Shown here piece after piece: positions 9,424 to 18,826 of a stretch of 64,000 bases of DNA. The stretch's first letter is position 1. Each line of letters begins with the position of its first letter. Under the pieces are notes generated by a model. The model did no database searches. It saw only the letters and a program-made list of their open reading frames with translations, and was not told where the DNA came from. The position numbers and the translations under genes are program-made. The DNA is from Melioribacteraceae bacterium (GTDB lineage Bacteria > Bacteroidota > Ignavibacteria > Ignavibacteriales > Melioribacteraceae). The DNA lies in assembly GCA_011525875.1 (NCBI GenBank), contig WYBN01000013.1, forward strand, positions 1 through 64,000, read 5' to 3'.

Positions 9424-10373
9424 TGGCTTCGAATATATTGGATTTCGAGAAACCTATAGCCGAACTGGAAAATAAAATCAGAGAAATGCGGAAGTATGAA
9501 GATAATCTTGACATCAAAGAGGAGATTTCCAGTCTTGAAGAAAAAGTCGTTAAGCTGAAACAAAACATTTATGAGAACCTTACGCGATGGCAGCGCGTGC
9601 AGCTTGCAAGACACCCCGAGCGTCCGTACACTCTCGATTATATATATATGATGACTAAAAATTTTATTGAACTGCACGGGGACAGACAATATAGAGACGA
9701 TAAAGCGATTGTCGGTGGCTTTGCTTCAATTGATGAGTATAAAGTCATGATTATCGGACAACAGAAAGGCAGGGATACAAAATCCAATATTTACAGAAAC
9801 TTCGGCATGGCAAACCCGGAAGGGTACCGCAAAGCGCTTCGGCTGATGAAACTTGCAGAAAAATTCAACAAACCTGTGATAACATTGATTGATACGCCAG
9901 GTGCATATCCCGGGCTGGAAGCCGAACAGAACGGACAAGCTGAAGCCATAGCACGCAACCTCTTAGAAATGAGCCGCCTCAAGGTTCCGATTATTGTTGT
10001 AATTATCGGCGAGGGAGCCAGCGGCGGCGCTTTAGGAATTGCGGTTGGCGATAGAATTCTGATGCTGGAAAACACATGGTATTCGGTTATTAGCCCTGAG
10101 TCATGCTCAAGTATTTTATGGAGAAGCTGGGAATATAAAGAACAGGCAGCCGAGGCTTTGAAACTCACTGCCGTAGACTTGCTCGAACAGAAGATCATAG
10201 ATAAGATTATTCCAGAGCCGTTAGGCGGCGCTCATAAAGATCATAACAAAATGGCTGAAACTCTTAGGAATGAATTAAAAAGTGAACTTGCGGCATTGAT
10301 TAAAATTAAACCCGAAAAGCTGATACAAAACAGATTGGAAAAGTTCGGCAAGATGGGAGTTTACACGGAATAG
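9420..10373 (+). CDS. accA: Acetyl-CoA carboxylase carboxyltransferase subunit alpha
   Basis: The 317-residue protein matches AccA along its length: an N-terminal helical segment ('[15 protein letters not shown]'), '[14 protein letters not shown]', '[17 protein letters not shown]', '[16 protein letters not shown]', '[15 protein letters not shown]' and the oxyanion-forming '[15 protein letters not shown]'. With AccD it transfers the carboxyl group from biotin to acetyl-CoA, making malonyl-CoA for fatty-acid synthesis. accD is not in the window. The start overlaps the upstream glycosyltransferase stop by four bases (ATGATG context), so this housekeeping gene is translationally coupled to the polysaccharide cluster. 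The thioesterase gene follows one base after its stop. Confidence 0.97.
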   Translation: MMASNILDFEKPIAELENKIREMRKYEDNLDIKEEISSLEEKVVKLKQNIYENLTRWQRVQLARHPERPYTLDYIYMMTKNFIELHGDRQYRDDKAIVGGFASIDEYKVMIIGQQKGRDTKSNIYRNFGMANPEGYRKALRLMKLAEKFNKPVITLIDTPGAYPGLEAEQNGQAEAIARNLLEMSRLKVPIIVVIIGEGASGGALGIAVGDRILMLENTWYSVISPESCSSILWRSWEYKEQAAEALKLTAVDLLEQKIIDKIIPEPLGGAHKDHNKMAETLRNELKSELAALIKIKPEKLIQNRLEKFGKMGVYTE

Positions 10374-10374
10374 T

Positions 10375-10800
10375 ATGGTTTCGAACAAAACAATTATCCG
10401 TGTCAGATATGCAGATACGGATAAGATGCAATTCGTTTACAACGGTAAGTATTTAGAATATTTTGAAGTCGGCAGAACCGAGTTATTACGAAGCTTCGGG
10501 CTGGCTTACTCCAAGGTTGAATCCGAAGGATTCCAGCTTCCGCTGATAGAAGCGGGGGTTAAGTATATTAGCCCGGCTCGATATGACGATGAGCTGGAAG
10601 TCGAAGCGGTTGTTTCAGAACTTTACACACCGCGGGTTAGAATCCAATATAAAATTAAGCGTATAAGCGATCAAGAATTAATTGCAGAGGGATTTACAAA
10701 CCATGTATTCATAAACGCCGATACGAAAAAAGCCGTGCGTCCTCCGGCTGTTTATGTTAAAACCCTCGCACCTTATTTTAAGAGAGAAGGCACTAATTAA
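10375..10800 (+). CDS. YbgC/FadM-type acyl-CoA thioesterase (4HBT hotdog fold)
   Basis: A 141-residue hotdog protein. 'VRYADTDKMQFVYNGKYLEY' near residues 10-29 corresponds to the family's 'YADTDxxGVVYHxxY' active-site segment, with the conserved aspartate and the following tyrosine/asparagine region; 'RTELLRSFGL' and 'SPARYDDELEVEA' also fit. Members hydrolyse short- or medium-chain acyl-CoA thioesters in the cytoplasm, and YbgC is linked to envelope phospholipid metabolism. It begins one base after accA, consistent with a role in lipid metabolism. The usual Gly-Val after the DTD is replaced by MQF, which may alter substrate preference. Confidence 0.85.
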   Translation: MVSNKTIIRVRYADTDKMQFVYNGKYLEYFEVGRTELLRSFGLAYSKVESEGFQLPLIEAGVKYISPARYDDELEVEAVVSELYTPRVRIQYKIKRISDQELIAEGFTNHVFINADTKKAVRPPAVYVKTLAPYFKREGTN

Positions 10801-10825
10801 TATTTCTCCGACTAAGAGTTGTTAA

Positions 10826-12301
10826 ATGTTAGATAAGATTAAGGAACTGACTAAAGATACAGCCGTTTACGGCATTAGTACAATCATCGGAAGATTCCTT
10901 AATTTCCTCCTCGTTCCTTTCTATACTAACGTTTTCGTCAAATCCGAATTTGGCGAGTTCACTTTGATTTATGCGTATTTGTCCTTCTTCAATGTTCTTT
11001 TTATCTATGGGATGGACGCAGCGTTCATGAAATACTATTCGCTTGCAGGAGCGGATGATAAAAAAGGAAATTTCTCTACTCCATTTGTATTCGTTTTTCT
11101 GACGACTGTTTTCTTCTCTGCATTTATGCTAATCTTTCATGGTTCGCTCGGCGTTGCCGCAGATATTCCTTTGCAGTATTCAAATATTCTTATTTATGTG
11201 ATAATAATTCTTTTCCTCGATACTACGGCGCTCATTCCTTTTGCTTATCTAAGACTTGAAAGAAAGACAAAAAAATTTGCGTTCATTAAACTTGGCAACA
11301 TAATAATTAATCTTGCATTAAACTTCATTTTGATTTTGGGATTTAATTACGGCATTGAAGCAATCTTCATAAGCAATCTTGTGGCTTCGGCGTTTTCGCT
11401 TTTAGCTCTCCTCCCGGATATTTTTTCAAAACTCCGCTTTTATATTGATAAAACTATTCTGACTAGGATGCTTAAATTTGCAATCCCTTATCTGCCCGGA
11501 AGCCTTGCTGCAATGTTCGTTCAGGTTATTGATATTCCAATAGTTCGTGCGCTGACAGATGACTCTACCCTCGGGCTTTACAGGGCTAACTATAAACTCG
11601 GACTGCTGATGATGCTGTTTGTTTCGATGTTCAACTATGCCTGGCAGCCGTTCTTTTTGAACAATGCTTCGGACGAAAAAGCCAAATCGCTCTTTGCAAA
11701 AATTTTAACAATCTTTTTGTTGGTCTGCTCAAGCATCTGGATTGTGTTATCTCTTTTTATTGATGATTTGGCAAAAATAAAATTTTGGGGGGAAAGAACG
11801 CTTATCGGCGGCGCATATCTCGAAGGACTTTTTATCGTGCCGGTTATTCTGTTAGCTTATATATTCTACGGCATGTACATTAATTTTACAGCGGGAATCT
11901 ACATAAAAGAAAAAACTAAATATTTCCCTCTAATTACAGGAGCGGCTGCCATTGCCAATATTACCGCTAATATTTTGCTCGTGCCTGTTTTAAATATTAT
12001 GGGGGCTGCACTCGCAACGCTTCTAAGTTATTTCATGATGGCTGCGGGTCTATTTTTTGTTTCGCAGAAGTTTTATAAAATTAATTACGAATACGTAAAA
12101 ATCTTTAAAATATTTTTGGTAATTTTAATTACTCTTTTGGCATATTACATTCTCTTAGTCAACGGACTGCTGCTTCTGCCCGTCAAATTTATTTTACTGG
12201 TCATATTTATTTCGGCATTGCTGGCTGCAGGGGTTGTTGAAAGGAGTGAAATCATTTCGGTTACAAATATTTTATTAAGGCGGAACACAATACAAAAATG
12301 A
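10826..12301 (+). CDS. Wzx-like polysaccharide flippase (MOP superfamily)
   Basis: The 491-residue membrane protein has about 12-14 hydrophobic helices and begins 'KDTAVYGISTIIGRFLNFLL', characteristic of the polysaccharide-transporter branch of the MOP (MATE/MVF) superfamily. These proteins flip undecaprenyl-linked repeat units across the inner membrane, providing substrate to a Wzy polymerase such as the one at 694-1944. The gene lies 25 bases after the thioesterase and its stop overlaps the dut start by four bases (ATGA). Its separation from the other polysaccharide genes by accA and ybgC is unusual but it is on the same strand with no obvious terminator between. A lipid II flippase-like role is less likely. 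Confidence 0.85.
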   Translation: MLDKIKELTKDTAVYGISTIIGRFLNFLLVPFYTNVFVKSEFGEFTLIYAYLSFFNVLFIYGMDAAFMKYYSLAGADDKKGNFSTPFVFVFLTTVFFSAFMLIFHGSLGVAADIPLQYSNILIYVIIILFLDTTALIPFAYLRLERKTKKFAFIKLGNIIINLALNFILILGFNYGIEAIFISNLVASAFSLLALLPDIFSKLRFYIDKTILTRMLKFAIPYLPGSLAAMFVQVIDIPIVRALTDDSTLGLYRANYKLGLLMMLFVSMFNYAWQPFFLNNASDEKAKSLFAKILTIFLLVCSSIWIVLSLFIDDLAKIKFWGERTLIGGAYLEGLFIVPVILLAYIFYGMYINFTAGIYIKEKTKYFPLITGAAAIANITANILLVPVLNIMGAALATLLSYFMMAAGLFFVSQKFYKINYEYVKIFKIFLVILITLLAYYILLVNGLLLLPVKFILLVIFISALLAAGVVERSEIISVTNILLRRNTIQK

Positions 12302-12750
12302 CTATCAATATTCTAGTTAAAAAATTACACTCCGGGTTTGATGATATCCCTCTGCCTGCATATTCCACAGAAGGGAGCGCCGGCATGGACCTTAGAGCCG
12401 CAATTAAAGATGATGTGATTATCGAAGCAGGTAAAACAGCCTTGATTCCTACTAATCTCTCTATCGAAATTCCCGAGGGTTATGAAATACAGGTTAGACC
12501 CCGAAGCGGCTTGGCTGCCAAACATTCTATCGGCGTGCTTAACAGTCCCGGAACAATTGATTCAGACTACAGAGGCGAGATAAAAGTAATAATGTTCAAT
12601 TTCGGCGGTGAAGGTTTTAGGATTCAACGGGGCGATAGAATTGCACAAATGATTCTCTCGCGCTATTATAAAATCAAACTTATTGCTTCCGATGAAATTA
12701 CGCCGAGCCTTAGAGGTTCCGGCGGTTTCGGACATACAGGAAAAAGTTAA
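12298..12750 (+). CDS. dut: Deoxyuridine 5'-triphosphate nucleotidohydrolase (dUTPase)
   Basis: A 150-residue trimeric dUTPase with all five family motifs in order: EGSAGMDLRA (25-34), RPRSGLA (67-73), GTIDSDYRGEI (85-95, with the catalytic Asp and uracil-binding region), RGDRIAQMIL (111-120) and the glycine-rich C-terminal arm RGSGGFGHTG (139-148). It hydrolyses dUTP to dUMP and pyrophosphate, keeping uracil out of DNA and feeding thymidylate synthesis. Length is normal. It overlaps the flippase gene by four bases and precedes dnaE by 61 bases, so two replication-related genes stand together. Confidence 0.97.
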   Translation: MTINILVKKLHSGFDDIPLPAYSTEGSAGMDLRAAIKDDVIIEAGKTALIPTNLSIEIPEGYEIQVRPRSGLAAKHSIGVLNSPGTIDSDYRGEIKVIMFNFGGEGFRIQRGDRIAQMILSRYYKIKLIASDEITPSLRGSGGFGHTGKS

Positions 12751-12766
12751 TAAAATTTTTCAATGA

Positions 12767-12792
12767 TTAGAATTCCTTCTACGGTATTCTAA
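12767..12792. other. Imperfect hairpin between dut and dnaE
   Basis: TTAGAATTCC (12767-12776) can pair with GGTATTCTAA (12783-12792) with one mismatch and a six-base loop. It is A/T-rich and not followed by a T-run on the + strand (an A-run and then GTTTT follow), so it is not a convincing rho-independent terminator. It could be a weak attenuating structure ahead of dnaE or chance. Confidence 0.3.
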
Positions 12793-12811
12793 AAAAGTTT
12801 TGGATTAAAAA

Positions 12812-15800
12812 ATGTGTGACTTTGTTCATCTGCACAATCATTCTCATTTTAGCTTACAGGACGCTGCCTGCACTATTGACGGATTAGTTGAAGCTGCGCT
12901 AAAAAATAAGATGCACGCTTTAGCTTTAACAGATCACGGCAATATGTTCGGCGCACCCGAATTTTACAAGAAAGCAAAAAAATCCGGCATCAAACCGCTT
13001 ATCGGTATTGAGGCTTATATAGTAAGCGAAGGCAGCAGATTTGACCGCGGACCATCAAATCTTAACGGCGATAAACGCCGGACAAAAAATTATAATCATA
13101 TCGTACTTTTAGCTAAGAACGCTGTCGGTTATAAAAATTTAATTAAGCTTACCACGATTTCACATCAAGAAGGATTTTATTATAAACCTCGAATCGATTA
13201 TGAAATACTCGAGAAGTATAAAGAAGGTTTAATATGTACTTCCGCTTGCCTCGCCGGCCCGGTTTCCGTTCCTCTTCTCAACGGCGATTATAAAAAAGCG
13301 CGCAAGATCTCGCTGCGTTACAAAGAGATGTTCGGAGATGATTTTTATCTCGAAATTCAAGACCACGGACTCGACAGAGACAAAGCTATTCTTGACGGGA
13401 TGCCGAAGCTTTCTAAAGAGCTCGGAATAAAAATAATTGCCACAAACGATATTCATTACATAGAGAAGGAACATGCAATTGCGCATAATATTCTTCTGAA
13501 TCTCGGCGATAAAACAGGCACAGCGAATTACAAAGAATTGCGTTATCATACTGATCAGGTTTATTTTAAGTCATCCGATGAAATGAAAAAACTTTTCGGG
13601 AAATTTAAAGGGGCTATTGAAAATACCCTCGAAGTAGAAGAAAAAATAAATCTCGACCTTGAATCAAAAGTTTTTCACTATCCGCTCTTTCCAATACCGG
13701 AAAATTCCAAGGCAAAGGATCTGGATGAGTATCTCGAAATACTTGCTTCGGAGGGGCTGCACAAGAAAATTCAAAACGTGTCGGGCGAAGTGCTGGATAG
13801 ATTTAATTATGAATTAAAGATTATCAAGCAAATGGGTTTCTCGGGGTATTTCCTGATTGTGCAAGATTTTATCAACTCCGCAAAGAAGCGCGGCATACCA
13901 GTCGGGCCCGGCAGAGGAAGCGCCGCAGGCAGTATCGTAGCCTATTCGCTCGGAATTACAAATGTCAACCCGATGCATTATGGCCTGCTGTTCGAACGTT
14001 TTCTCAACCCCGAAAGAAAATCAATGCCTGATATTGACGTGGATTTTGCGGATGACAAACGCGCAGACGTAATAGAATATACAAAAAATAAATACGGCGA
14101 GAACTCGGTATCGCAGATAATAACTTTTAACAGACTATCCTCGAAAGCAGTAATACGTGATGTTGCCCGCGTTTTGAAAATTCCGCTTTCGACTGTGAAC
14201 AATATTACTAAGTGGATTCCTTCTAAATTCGGCAGAGTCTATTCGATTGATCAAGCCCTTGCAGAAGTGCCGGAATTAGACTGGATAAAAAAATCTGGCG
14301 ACGAATCGATAAATGAACTAATCAAGTACAGCCGCATTCTCGAAGGAATGAATAGAAACTCTTCAAAGCATGCTGCCGGTGTTGTAATAACCCCGGGCGA
14401 TGTAAGCGATTTTGTCCCCCTTGCACGAGCCGGAACTGACGGCGATTTGGTTACTCAGTTCAATATGACAGAGCTTGACTACGCCGGAATTCTTAAAATG
14501 GATTTTCTCGGGCTGAGAACATTAACAATCATCCGCGATACGATAGAACTTGTTAAGAAAAACCGCGGGGAAAATATTGATATAGAAATTATTCCGCTCG
14601 ACGATAAAAAAACTTACGAGCTTTTTTCGAAGGGACAAACCACGGGAGTTTTCCAATTTGAATCTGCCCCGATGCGCGAGCATCTGCGCAAACTTCAGCC
14701 CGAAAGTCTGCTCGACCTATCGGCTATGAATGCTTTGTACCGCCCGGGACCAATGAAATTCATTGACACTTATATCAACCGCAAGCACGGAAGGGAAGAG
14801 GTTGAATATCTTCACCCGCTACTCGAAACAATACTTCAGGAAACCTATGGAATTATTGTCTATCAAGAGCAGGTTATTCAAATCGCAAACAAAGTTGCCA
14901 TGATGAGCTTAGCCGAAGCAGATACCCTCCGGAGAGCCATGGGCAAAAAAGACCTTTCAGGAATGGAAGACCAAAAAATTAAATTCATCGAAGGCTCAAA
15001 ACGCAATAATATTCCTGTTAAAATTGCCGAAAGAATTTTTAAGTTAATTCATGAATTTGCAAATTACGGATTCAACAAAAGCCATTCTGTTGCCTATAGT
15101 TTAGTGGCTTACCAGACGGCTTATCTTAAAGCTCATTATCTTCCCGAATTTCTTGCGGCAAACCTAAAAAACGAATATCAAAACACAGACAAGATAACAA
15201 CCTTTCTTGAAGACTGCCGTAAATTAAAAGTTAATGTGCTTCCTCCAGATATCAATAATCCTTCAGTTCATTTTGATGTTGATAATGGCAGCATTGTTTT
15301 CGGAATGTGTGCGATTAAAAATGTCGGCGTCGGCGCCGTTGAAGAAATTAAAAATAAGCATGAAAAACTTGGCAGAGATTTCAAAAGTCTTTTCGATTTT
15401 TGTTCAAACGTTGACACTCGTATTGTGAACAAACGAGCCCTCGAAGGGCTTGTATTAGCAGGCGCATTCGATAAGCTTGAAGGCAGCAGATCGCAATTTT
15501 TTCAGGCGATAGAAGAAGCGCTGGCATTCGGCAGCAAAGTACAATCATCAAAGATTGAGCAGACAAACAGTCTGTTCGGCGAGCTTGATGGCTCAATGGA
15601 CATAATAGAACCGTCCTTACCTGAAGCGCAACCATGGTCGGATAAGGAACTTCTTGCAAAAGAAAGACAAGTGCTCGGGTTCTATTTATCGGATCATCCG
15701 CTGAGAAAATATGAAATCGCCTACCGTTCATTTGCCACCGTGCATCTCGGCGAACCCGAAACATTTAATTATAACGATACTGTTGTTGCCTGCGGAGTGA

Positions 15801-16270
15801 TTACCGAAATTAGAACAAAGATTGATAAATCAAACAATCAGATGGCATTCTTTAAAATTGATGATTTCACAGGAAGCTGCGAGTGTCTGATGTTCTCGAA
15901 ACCATTCAAGGAATTCGGAACCTGCATTAAGGAGGAATCTACCGTACTGATAAAAGGGAAACTCGAAAGCAGCGGCGACACAGTAAAATTCCACGTTGAA
16001 GAAGCAGTTTCTCTTGAGGATGCTTCAAAAAGAATGACTAAGAAAATTCTACTTTTCTTTGATCCTTCCAAGCAGAATGAAAACGCGGTAACTGAATTGA
16101 AAAATATTTTTGAAAGCCATCACGGCGACACACCGGTTTATTTACTACTTTATCAAAAAAAGAAAGTAAGGCAATTTTACATTGACTACAAAGTTCGGTT
16201 GAGCGAATCTCTTATAAATAAAATCACTTCAATCTTAGGGGAGAACAACATTAAGTTTCATACGAGCTGA
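12812..16270 (+). CDS. dnaE: DNA polymerase III subunit alpha
   Basis: The 1152-residue replicative polymerase opens with a PHP domain ('FVHLHNHSHFSLQDA', 'ALALTDHGNMFGAPEF'), followed by the C-family polymerase core with 'GRGSAAGSIVAYSLGIT' and the catalytic 'PDIDVDFADD' (D407, D409, D411 region), then 'GVFQFES', 'YRPGPM' and the helix-hairpin-helix/tau-binding part, and finally an OB-fold domain near residues 985-1060. This is the DnaE1 organisation and length. It synthesises both strands in the DNA polymerase III holoenzyme. No SD-like site is obvious before the ATG (TTGGATTAAAAA). Upstream dut lies on the same strand; the enoyl reductase gene follows. Confidence 0.97.
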   Translation: MCDFVHLHNHSHFSLQDAACTIDGLVEAALKNKMHALALTDHGNMFGAPEFYKKAKKSGIKPLIGIEAYIVSEGSRFDRGPSNLNGDKRRTKNYNHIVLLAKNAVGYKNLIKLTTISHQEGFYYKPRIDYEILEKYKEGLICTSACLAGPVSVPLLNGDYKKARKISLRYKEMFGDDFYLEIQDHGLDRDKAILDGMPKLSKELGIKIIATNDIHYIEKEHAIAHNILLNLGDKTGTANYKELRYHTDQVYFKSSDEMKKLFGKFKGAIENTLEVEEKINLDLESKVFHYPLFPIPENSKAKDLDEYLEILASEGLHKKIQNVSGEVLDRFNYELKIIKQMGFSGYFLIVQDFINSAKKRGIPVGPGRGSAAGSIVAYSLGITNVNPMHYGLLFERFLNPERKSMPDIDVDFADDKRADVIEYTKNKYGENSVSQIITFNRLSSKAVIRDVARVLKIPLSTVNNITKWIPSKFGRVYSIDQALAEVPELDWIKKSGDESINELIKYSRILEGMNRNSSKHAAGVVITPGDVSDFVPLARAGTDGDLVTQFNMTELDYAGILKMDFLGLRTLTIIRDTIELVKKNRGENIDIEIIPLDDKKTYELFSKGQTTGVFQFESAPMREHLRKLQPESLLDLSAMNALYRPGPMKFIDTYINRKHGREEVEYLHPLLETILQETYGIIVYQEQVIQIANKVAMMSLAEADTLRRAMGKKDLSGMEDQKIKFIEGSKRNNIPVKIAERIFKLIHEFANYGFNKSHSVAYSLVAYQTAYLKAHYLPEFLAANLKNEYQNTDKITTFLEDCRKLKVNVLPPDINNPSVHFDVDNGSIVFGMCAIKNVGVGAVEEIKNKHEKLGRDFKSLFDFCSNVDTRIVNKRALEGLVLAGAFDKLEGSRSQFFQAIEEALAFGSKVQSSKIEQTNSLFGELDGSMDIIEPSLPEAQPWSDKELLAKERQVLGFYLSDHPLRKYEIAYRSFATVHLGEPETFNYNDTVVACGVITEIRTKIDKSNNQMAFFKIDDFTGSCECLMFSKPFKEFGTCIKEESTVLIKGKLESSGDTVKFHVEEAVSLEDASKRMTKKILLFFDPSKQNENAVTELKNIFESHHGDTPVYLLLYQKKKVRQFYIDYKVRLSESLINKITSILGENNIKFHTS

Positions 16271-16340
16271 TTGTTTGATTTAGGTTTTTAGATTTAGTAA
16301 GTTGCAACCCATTATTTTAAACTTATCAGGGGTGATAACA

Positions 16341-17162
16341 ATGCAAAAATGGGCACTTATTTTGGGTGCATCAAGCGGCTTCGGAGGCGCATCCGCCGTG
16401 GCTTTAGCCCAGAACGGATATAATATTTTCGGCATACATCTCGATAGACAAGTCACCATGCCTAGCGTTAATCAAATTGTAAAAAAAATAGAAAAGACAA
16501 ATCAGAAAGCAGTTTTTTTTAATATAAATGCCGCAGATTCTATTAAAAGAAATGATGTGCTCGATGAAATCAGAGAAACTTTAACAGGCAAAGACAATCC
16601 GAAAATTAATGTATTGATTCATTCCCTTGCCTTTGGCACATTAAAGCCATATATATCGAAAAACCCTAACAACTGCATTTCTCCTGCGCAGATGCAAATG
16701 ACCCTCGACGTAATGGCTCATTCTCTTGTGTATTGGACTCAAGGCTTGGTTCAACGCGACTTGCTGGCTTTAGGCGGAAGAATTTTCGGGTTAACGAGCG
16801 CAGGCTCTCATACGGTGATCCCGTCATACGGAGCGGTATCTGCCGCAAAAGCTTCTCTGGAAGCGCATATCCGCCAGCTTGCTGTTGAACTTGGGGTGAT
16901 GAAAGTTACTGCAAACGCTATATTAGCCGGAGTTACAGACACACCGGCTCTAAGAAAAATTCCCGGCAATGAAAAAATGATTCATTCTGCTCAGATGAAA
17001 AATCCTCAGAACAGATTAACTACCCCGGAAGATGTAGCTAAGGCTATTATTCTTCTATGCGACGAGAAAGCCGATTGGATTTCCGGAAATGTTCTTGGGG
17101 TTGACGGCGGTGAATATATTGTTAATTTCATCGGTGAAAAGGCACTGCAACCTATAAAATAA
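16341..17162 (+). CDS. Enoyl-ACP reductase-like SDR (FabI/FabL type)
   Basis: A 273-residue short-chain dehydrogenase. I place the start at ATG 16341 (MQKWALILGASSG...) because a purine-rich AGGGGTGA stands just before it and the Rossmann strand begins at once; an in-frame upstream TTG at 16302 adds 13 residues of no known role. It has the cofactor loop GASSGFGG, 'NVLIHSLAFG', and a tyrosine followed after six residues by lysine ('SYGAVSAAK'), the Y(x6)K spacing of enoyl-ACP reductases rather than the Y(x3)K of ordinary SDRs. The Arg-like NADPH signature and C-terminal 'ISGNVLGVDGGEYI' resemble FabL/FabI. It would reduce trans-2-enoyl-ACP in the last step of fatty-acid elongation. Confidence 0.78.
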   Translation: MQKWALILGASSGFGGASAVALAQNGYNIFGIHLDRQVTMPSVNQIVKKIEKTNQKAVFFNINAADSIKRNDVLDEIRETLTGKDNPKINVLIHSLAFGTLKPYISKNPNNCISPAQMQMTLDVMAHSLVYWTQGLVQRDLLALGGRIFGLTSAGSHTVIPSYGAVSAAKASLEAHIRQLAVELGVMKVTANAILAGVTDTPALRKIPGNEKMIHSAQMKNPQNRLTTPEDVAKAIILLCDEKADWISGNVLGVDGGEYIVNFIGEKALQPIK

Positions 17163-17175
17163 CCTGGAATAGATA

Positions 17176-18318
17176 ATGTTCGAATTCAGTTTCACCGAAG
17201 AGCAGCAAATGCTGCGTGATATGGTAAAGGATTTTACCAATAATGAAATCAAACCCATTGCATCGAAGATTGACGAAAACGAAGAAATACCCCGCGAATT
17301 GATCAAGAAATTAGGCGAGGTGGGGATACTCGGCGTTTCTTTCCCGGAAGAGTACGGCGGCGGCGGGTTTGGCGAAGTTGGCTACTGCATTACGCAGGAA
17401 GAGATTGCACGGGGCTGCATGTCAACGGCAACTTTTATCGGGGCACATCAATCAATTGGAGCTAATGCCATTTATCTTGGCGGCAGCGAAGAACAGAAGA
17501 AAAAATACCTTCCGGAGCTTGCAGCTGGCGAGAAAATAGCAGCTTATTGTTTAACAGAAGCTCAAGCCGGTTCAGATGCTTTCAATTTGAGAACGCGAGC
17601 CGAATTGGAAAACGGCAACTGGATTATTAACGGAGAGAAACTTTGGATTACTAACGGTGGAATTGCCGATATTGTATCGCTCTTTGCTCGCACAAAAAAA
17701 GGCATCAGCGCCTTTATTGTCGAAACCAACACACGGGGTTTCTTTGCAGGTCCGCCCGAAAAGAAAATGGGTATAAAAGGAAGCATTACAAATCCGCTTA
17801 CTCTCGATGATGTAAGAGTTCCCGAAGAGAATTTGATGGGAACCGACGGCAGGGGTTTTATTTTAGCAATGAAAGTTCTCGATGCCGGCAGACTCGGTTT
17901 AGGCGCCGCATGTCTCGGCGCCGCCAAGGAAATGCTTGAACAGTCAACGGCATATTCAAAACAGCGGAGGCAGTTTGACCAGTTCATCAGCAGCTTTCAG
18001 GCTGTTCAGTTTATGCTTGCCGAAATGGCAACTCTTGTTTACGCAATGGAATCAATTGTCTACCGCACTGCAGTAGATTATGATTTAAAGAAACTCTCCT
18101 CAAGGCAGTCGGCAATCGTTAAACTTTTCTGTTCGGAAGCTCTGGATAAAGTTGTTGATCTTGCCGTTCAAGTTCACGGCGGCATGGGTTACTCGAAAGA
18201 ACTGCCTGTTGAAAGATATTACCGTGACTCACGTATAAATAAAATTTTTGAAGGCACAAACGAAATTCAAAAGGGAATTATTGCCCGGGAAATAATTAAA
18301 CGAAACGGAATTTTATAA
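17176..18318 (+). CDS. Acyl-CoA dehydrogenase
   Basis: The 380-residue flavoprotein has the three ACAD parts: N-terminal helices ('[15 protein letters not shown]'), the FAD/substrate-binding middle with '[12 protein letters not shown]' and 'WITNGG', and the C-terminal helical domain ending in '[20 protein letters not shown]'. E359 in the FEGTNE motif is at the position of the catalytic base of short- and medium-chain enzymes, and '[20 protein letters not shown]' is intact. It would oxidise acyl-CoA to 2-enoyl-CoA, delivering electrons to ETF. It starts 13 bases after the enoyl reductase gene, so one operon joins a synthetic and a degradative lipid enzyme. Chain-length preference is not readable; butyryl-CoA-like enzymes are closest by eye. 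Confidence 0.93.
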   Translation: MFEFSFTEEQQMLRDMVKDFTNNEIKPIASKIDENEEIPRELIKKLGEVGILGVSFPEEYGGGGFGEVGYCITQEEIARGCMSTATFIGAHQSIGANAIYLGGSEEQKKKYLPELAAGEKIAAYCLTEAQAGSDAFNLRTRAELENGNWIINGEKLWITNGGIADIVSLFARTKKGISAFIVETNTRGFFAGPPEKKMGIKGSITNPLTLDDVRVPEENLMGTDGRGFILAMKVLDAGRLGLGAACLGAAKEMLEQSTAYSKQRRQFDQFISSFQAVQFMLAEMATLVYAMESIVYRTAVDYDLKKLSSRQSAIVKLFCSEALDKVVDLAVQVHGGMGYSKELPVERYYRDSRINKIFEGTNEIQKGIIAREIIKRNGIL

Positions 18319-18342
18319 TTTTAGAAATTAAAGGAGTATAGA

Positions 18343-18666
18343 ATGAAACCTTTTACATTTACTGATGATAATTTTGCCTCTGAAGCATTAAAGTCGGATA
18401 TACCCGTGCTGGTGGATTTTTGGGCTGCGTGGTGCGGACCCTGCAGAATGATCGCACCTATTGTTGAAGAATTAGCAGCCGAGTATCAAGGCAAAGTAAA
18501 AGTTGGTAAACTTGACGTAGATTCAAATCAGCAGACGGCCATAAAATACGGCGTCAGAAGCATTCCAACTGTGTTGATATTAAAAAATGGTGCGGTTGCC
18601 GACACAATAATCGGCGCGGTTCAGAAACATACTTTTGTTGAAAAGCTGCAAAAAGTATTAAACTAA
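18343..18666 (+). CDS. trxA: Thioredoxin
   Basis: A 107-residue classical thioredoxin with the redox pair in WCGPC (C31, C34), 'KLDVDSNQQTAIKYGVRSIP' (cis-proline) and 'VGAVQKH'-like end. It reduces disulfides in cytoplasmic proteins, regenerated by thioredoxin reductase, which is not in the window. A strong ribosome binding site AAAGGAG precedes the ATG by eight bases. It is the last gene before a 324-base non-coding stretch. Confidence 0.97.
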   Translation: MKPFTFTDDNFASEALKSDIPVLVDFWAAWCGPCRMIAPIVEELAAEYQGKVKVGKLDVDSNQQTAIKYGVRSIPTVLILKNGAVADTIIGAVQKHTFVEKLQKVLN

Positions 18667-18735
18667 TTTTACAATAAACAATTTAATTCGCATAAAAAGA
18701 ATTTTACCTAATTAATATCTGGACTTAATTATCAC

Positions 18736-18764
18736 TTGACAAAGTATTTGTCAGATATTATTTT
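18736..18764 (+). promoter_or_regulatory. Promoter candidate with palindrome over the -35
   Basis: TTGACA (18736-18741), a 17-base spacer and TATTTT (18759-18764). A perfect 7-base inverted repeat, TGACAAA-GTA-TTTGTCA (18737-18753), covers the -35 and the start of the spacer and could be an operator. In an AT-rich region chance matches are common, and the same palindrome followed by ATTATTTTTT could instead be a weak terminator after trxA. Confidence 0.4.
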
Positions 18765-18826
18765 TTAGTGGTTTTTTGAAAAATTAACAAGTTAGAGAAA
18801 TCTCAAAATATTTCTTTAAATGTTTC

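Noticed and set aside
9791..10198. 135-codon minus-strand open frame within accA
   Set aside because: Antisense to highly conserved accA codons; composition is that of a complement.
15381..15764. 127-codon minus-strand open frame within dnaE
   Set aside because: It lies wholly within the conserved dnaE frame and has no protein-like pattern or start site; a shadow.
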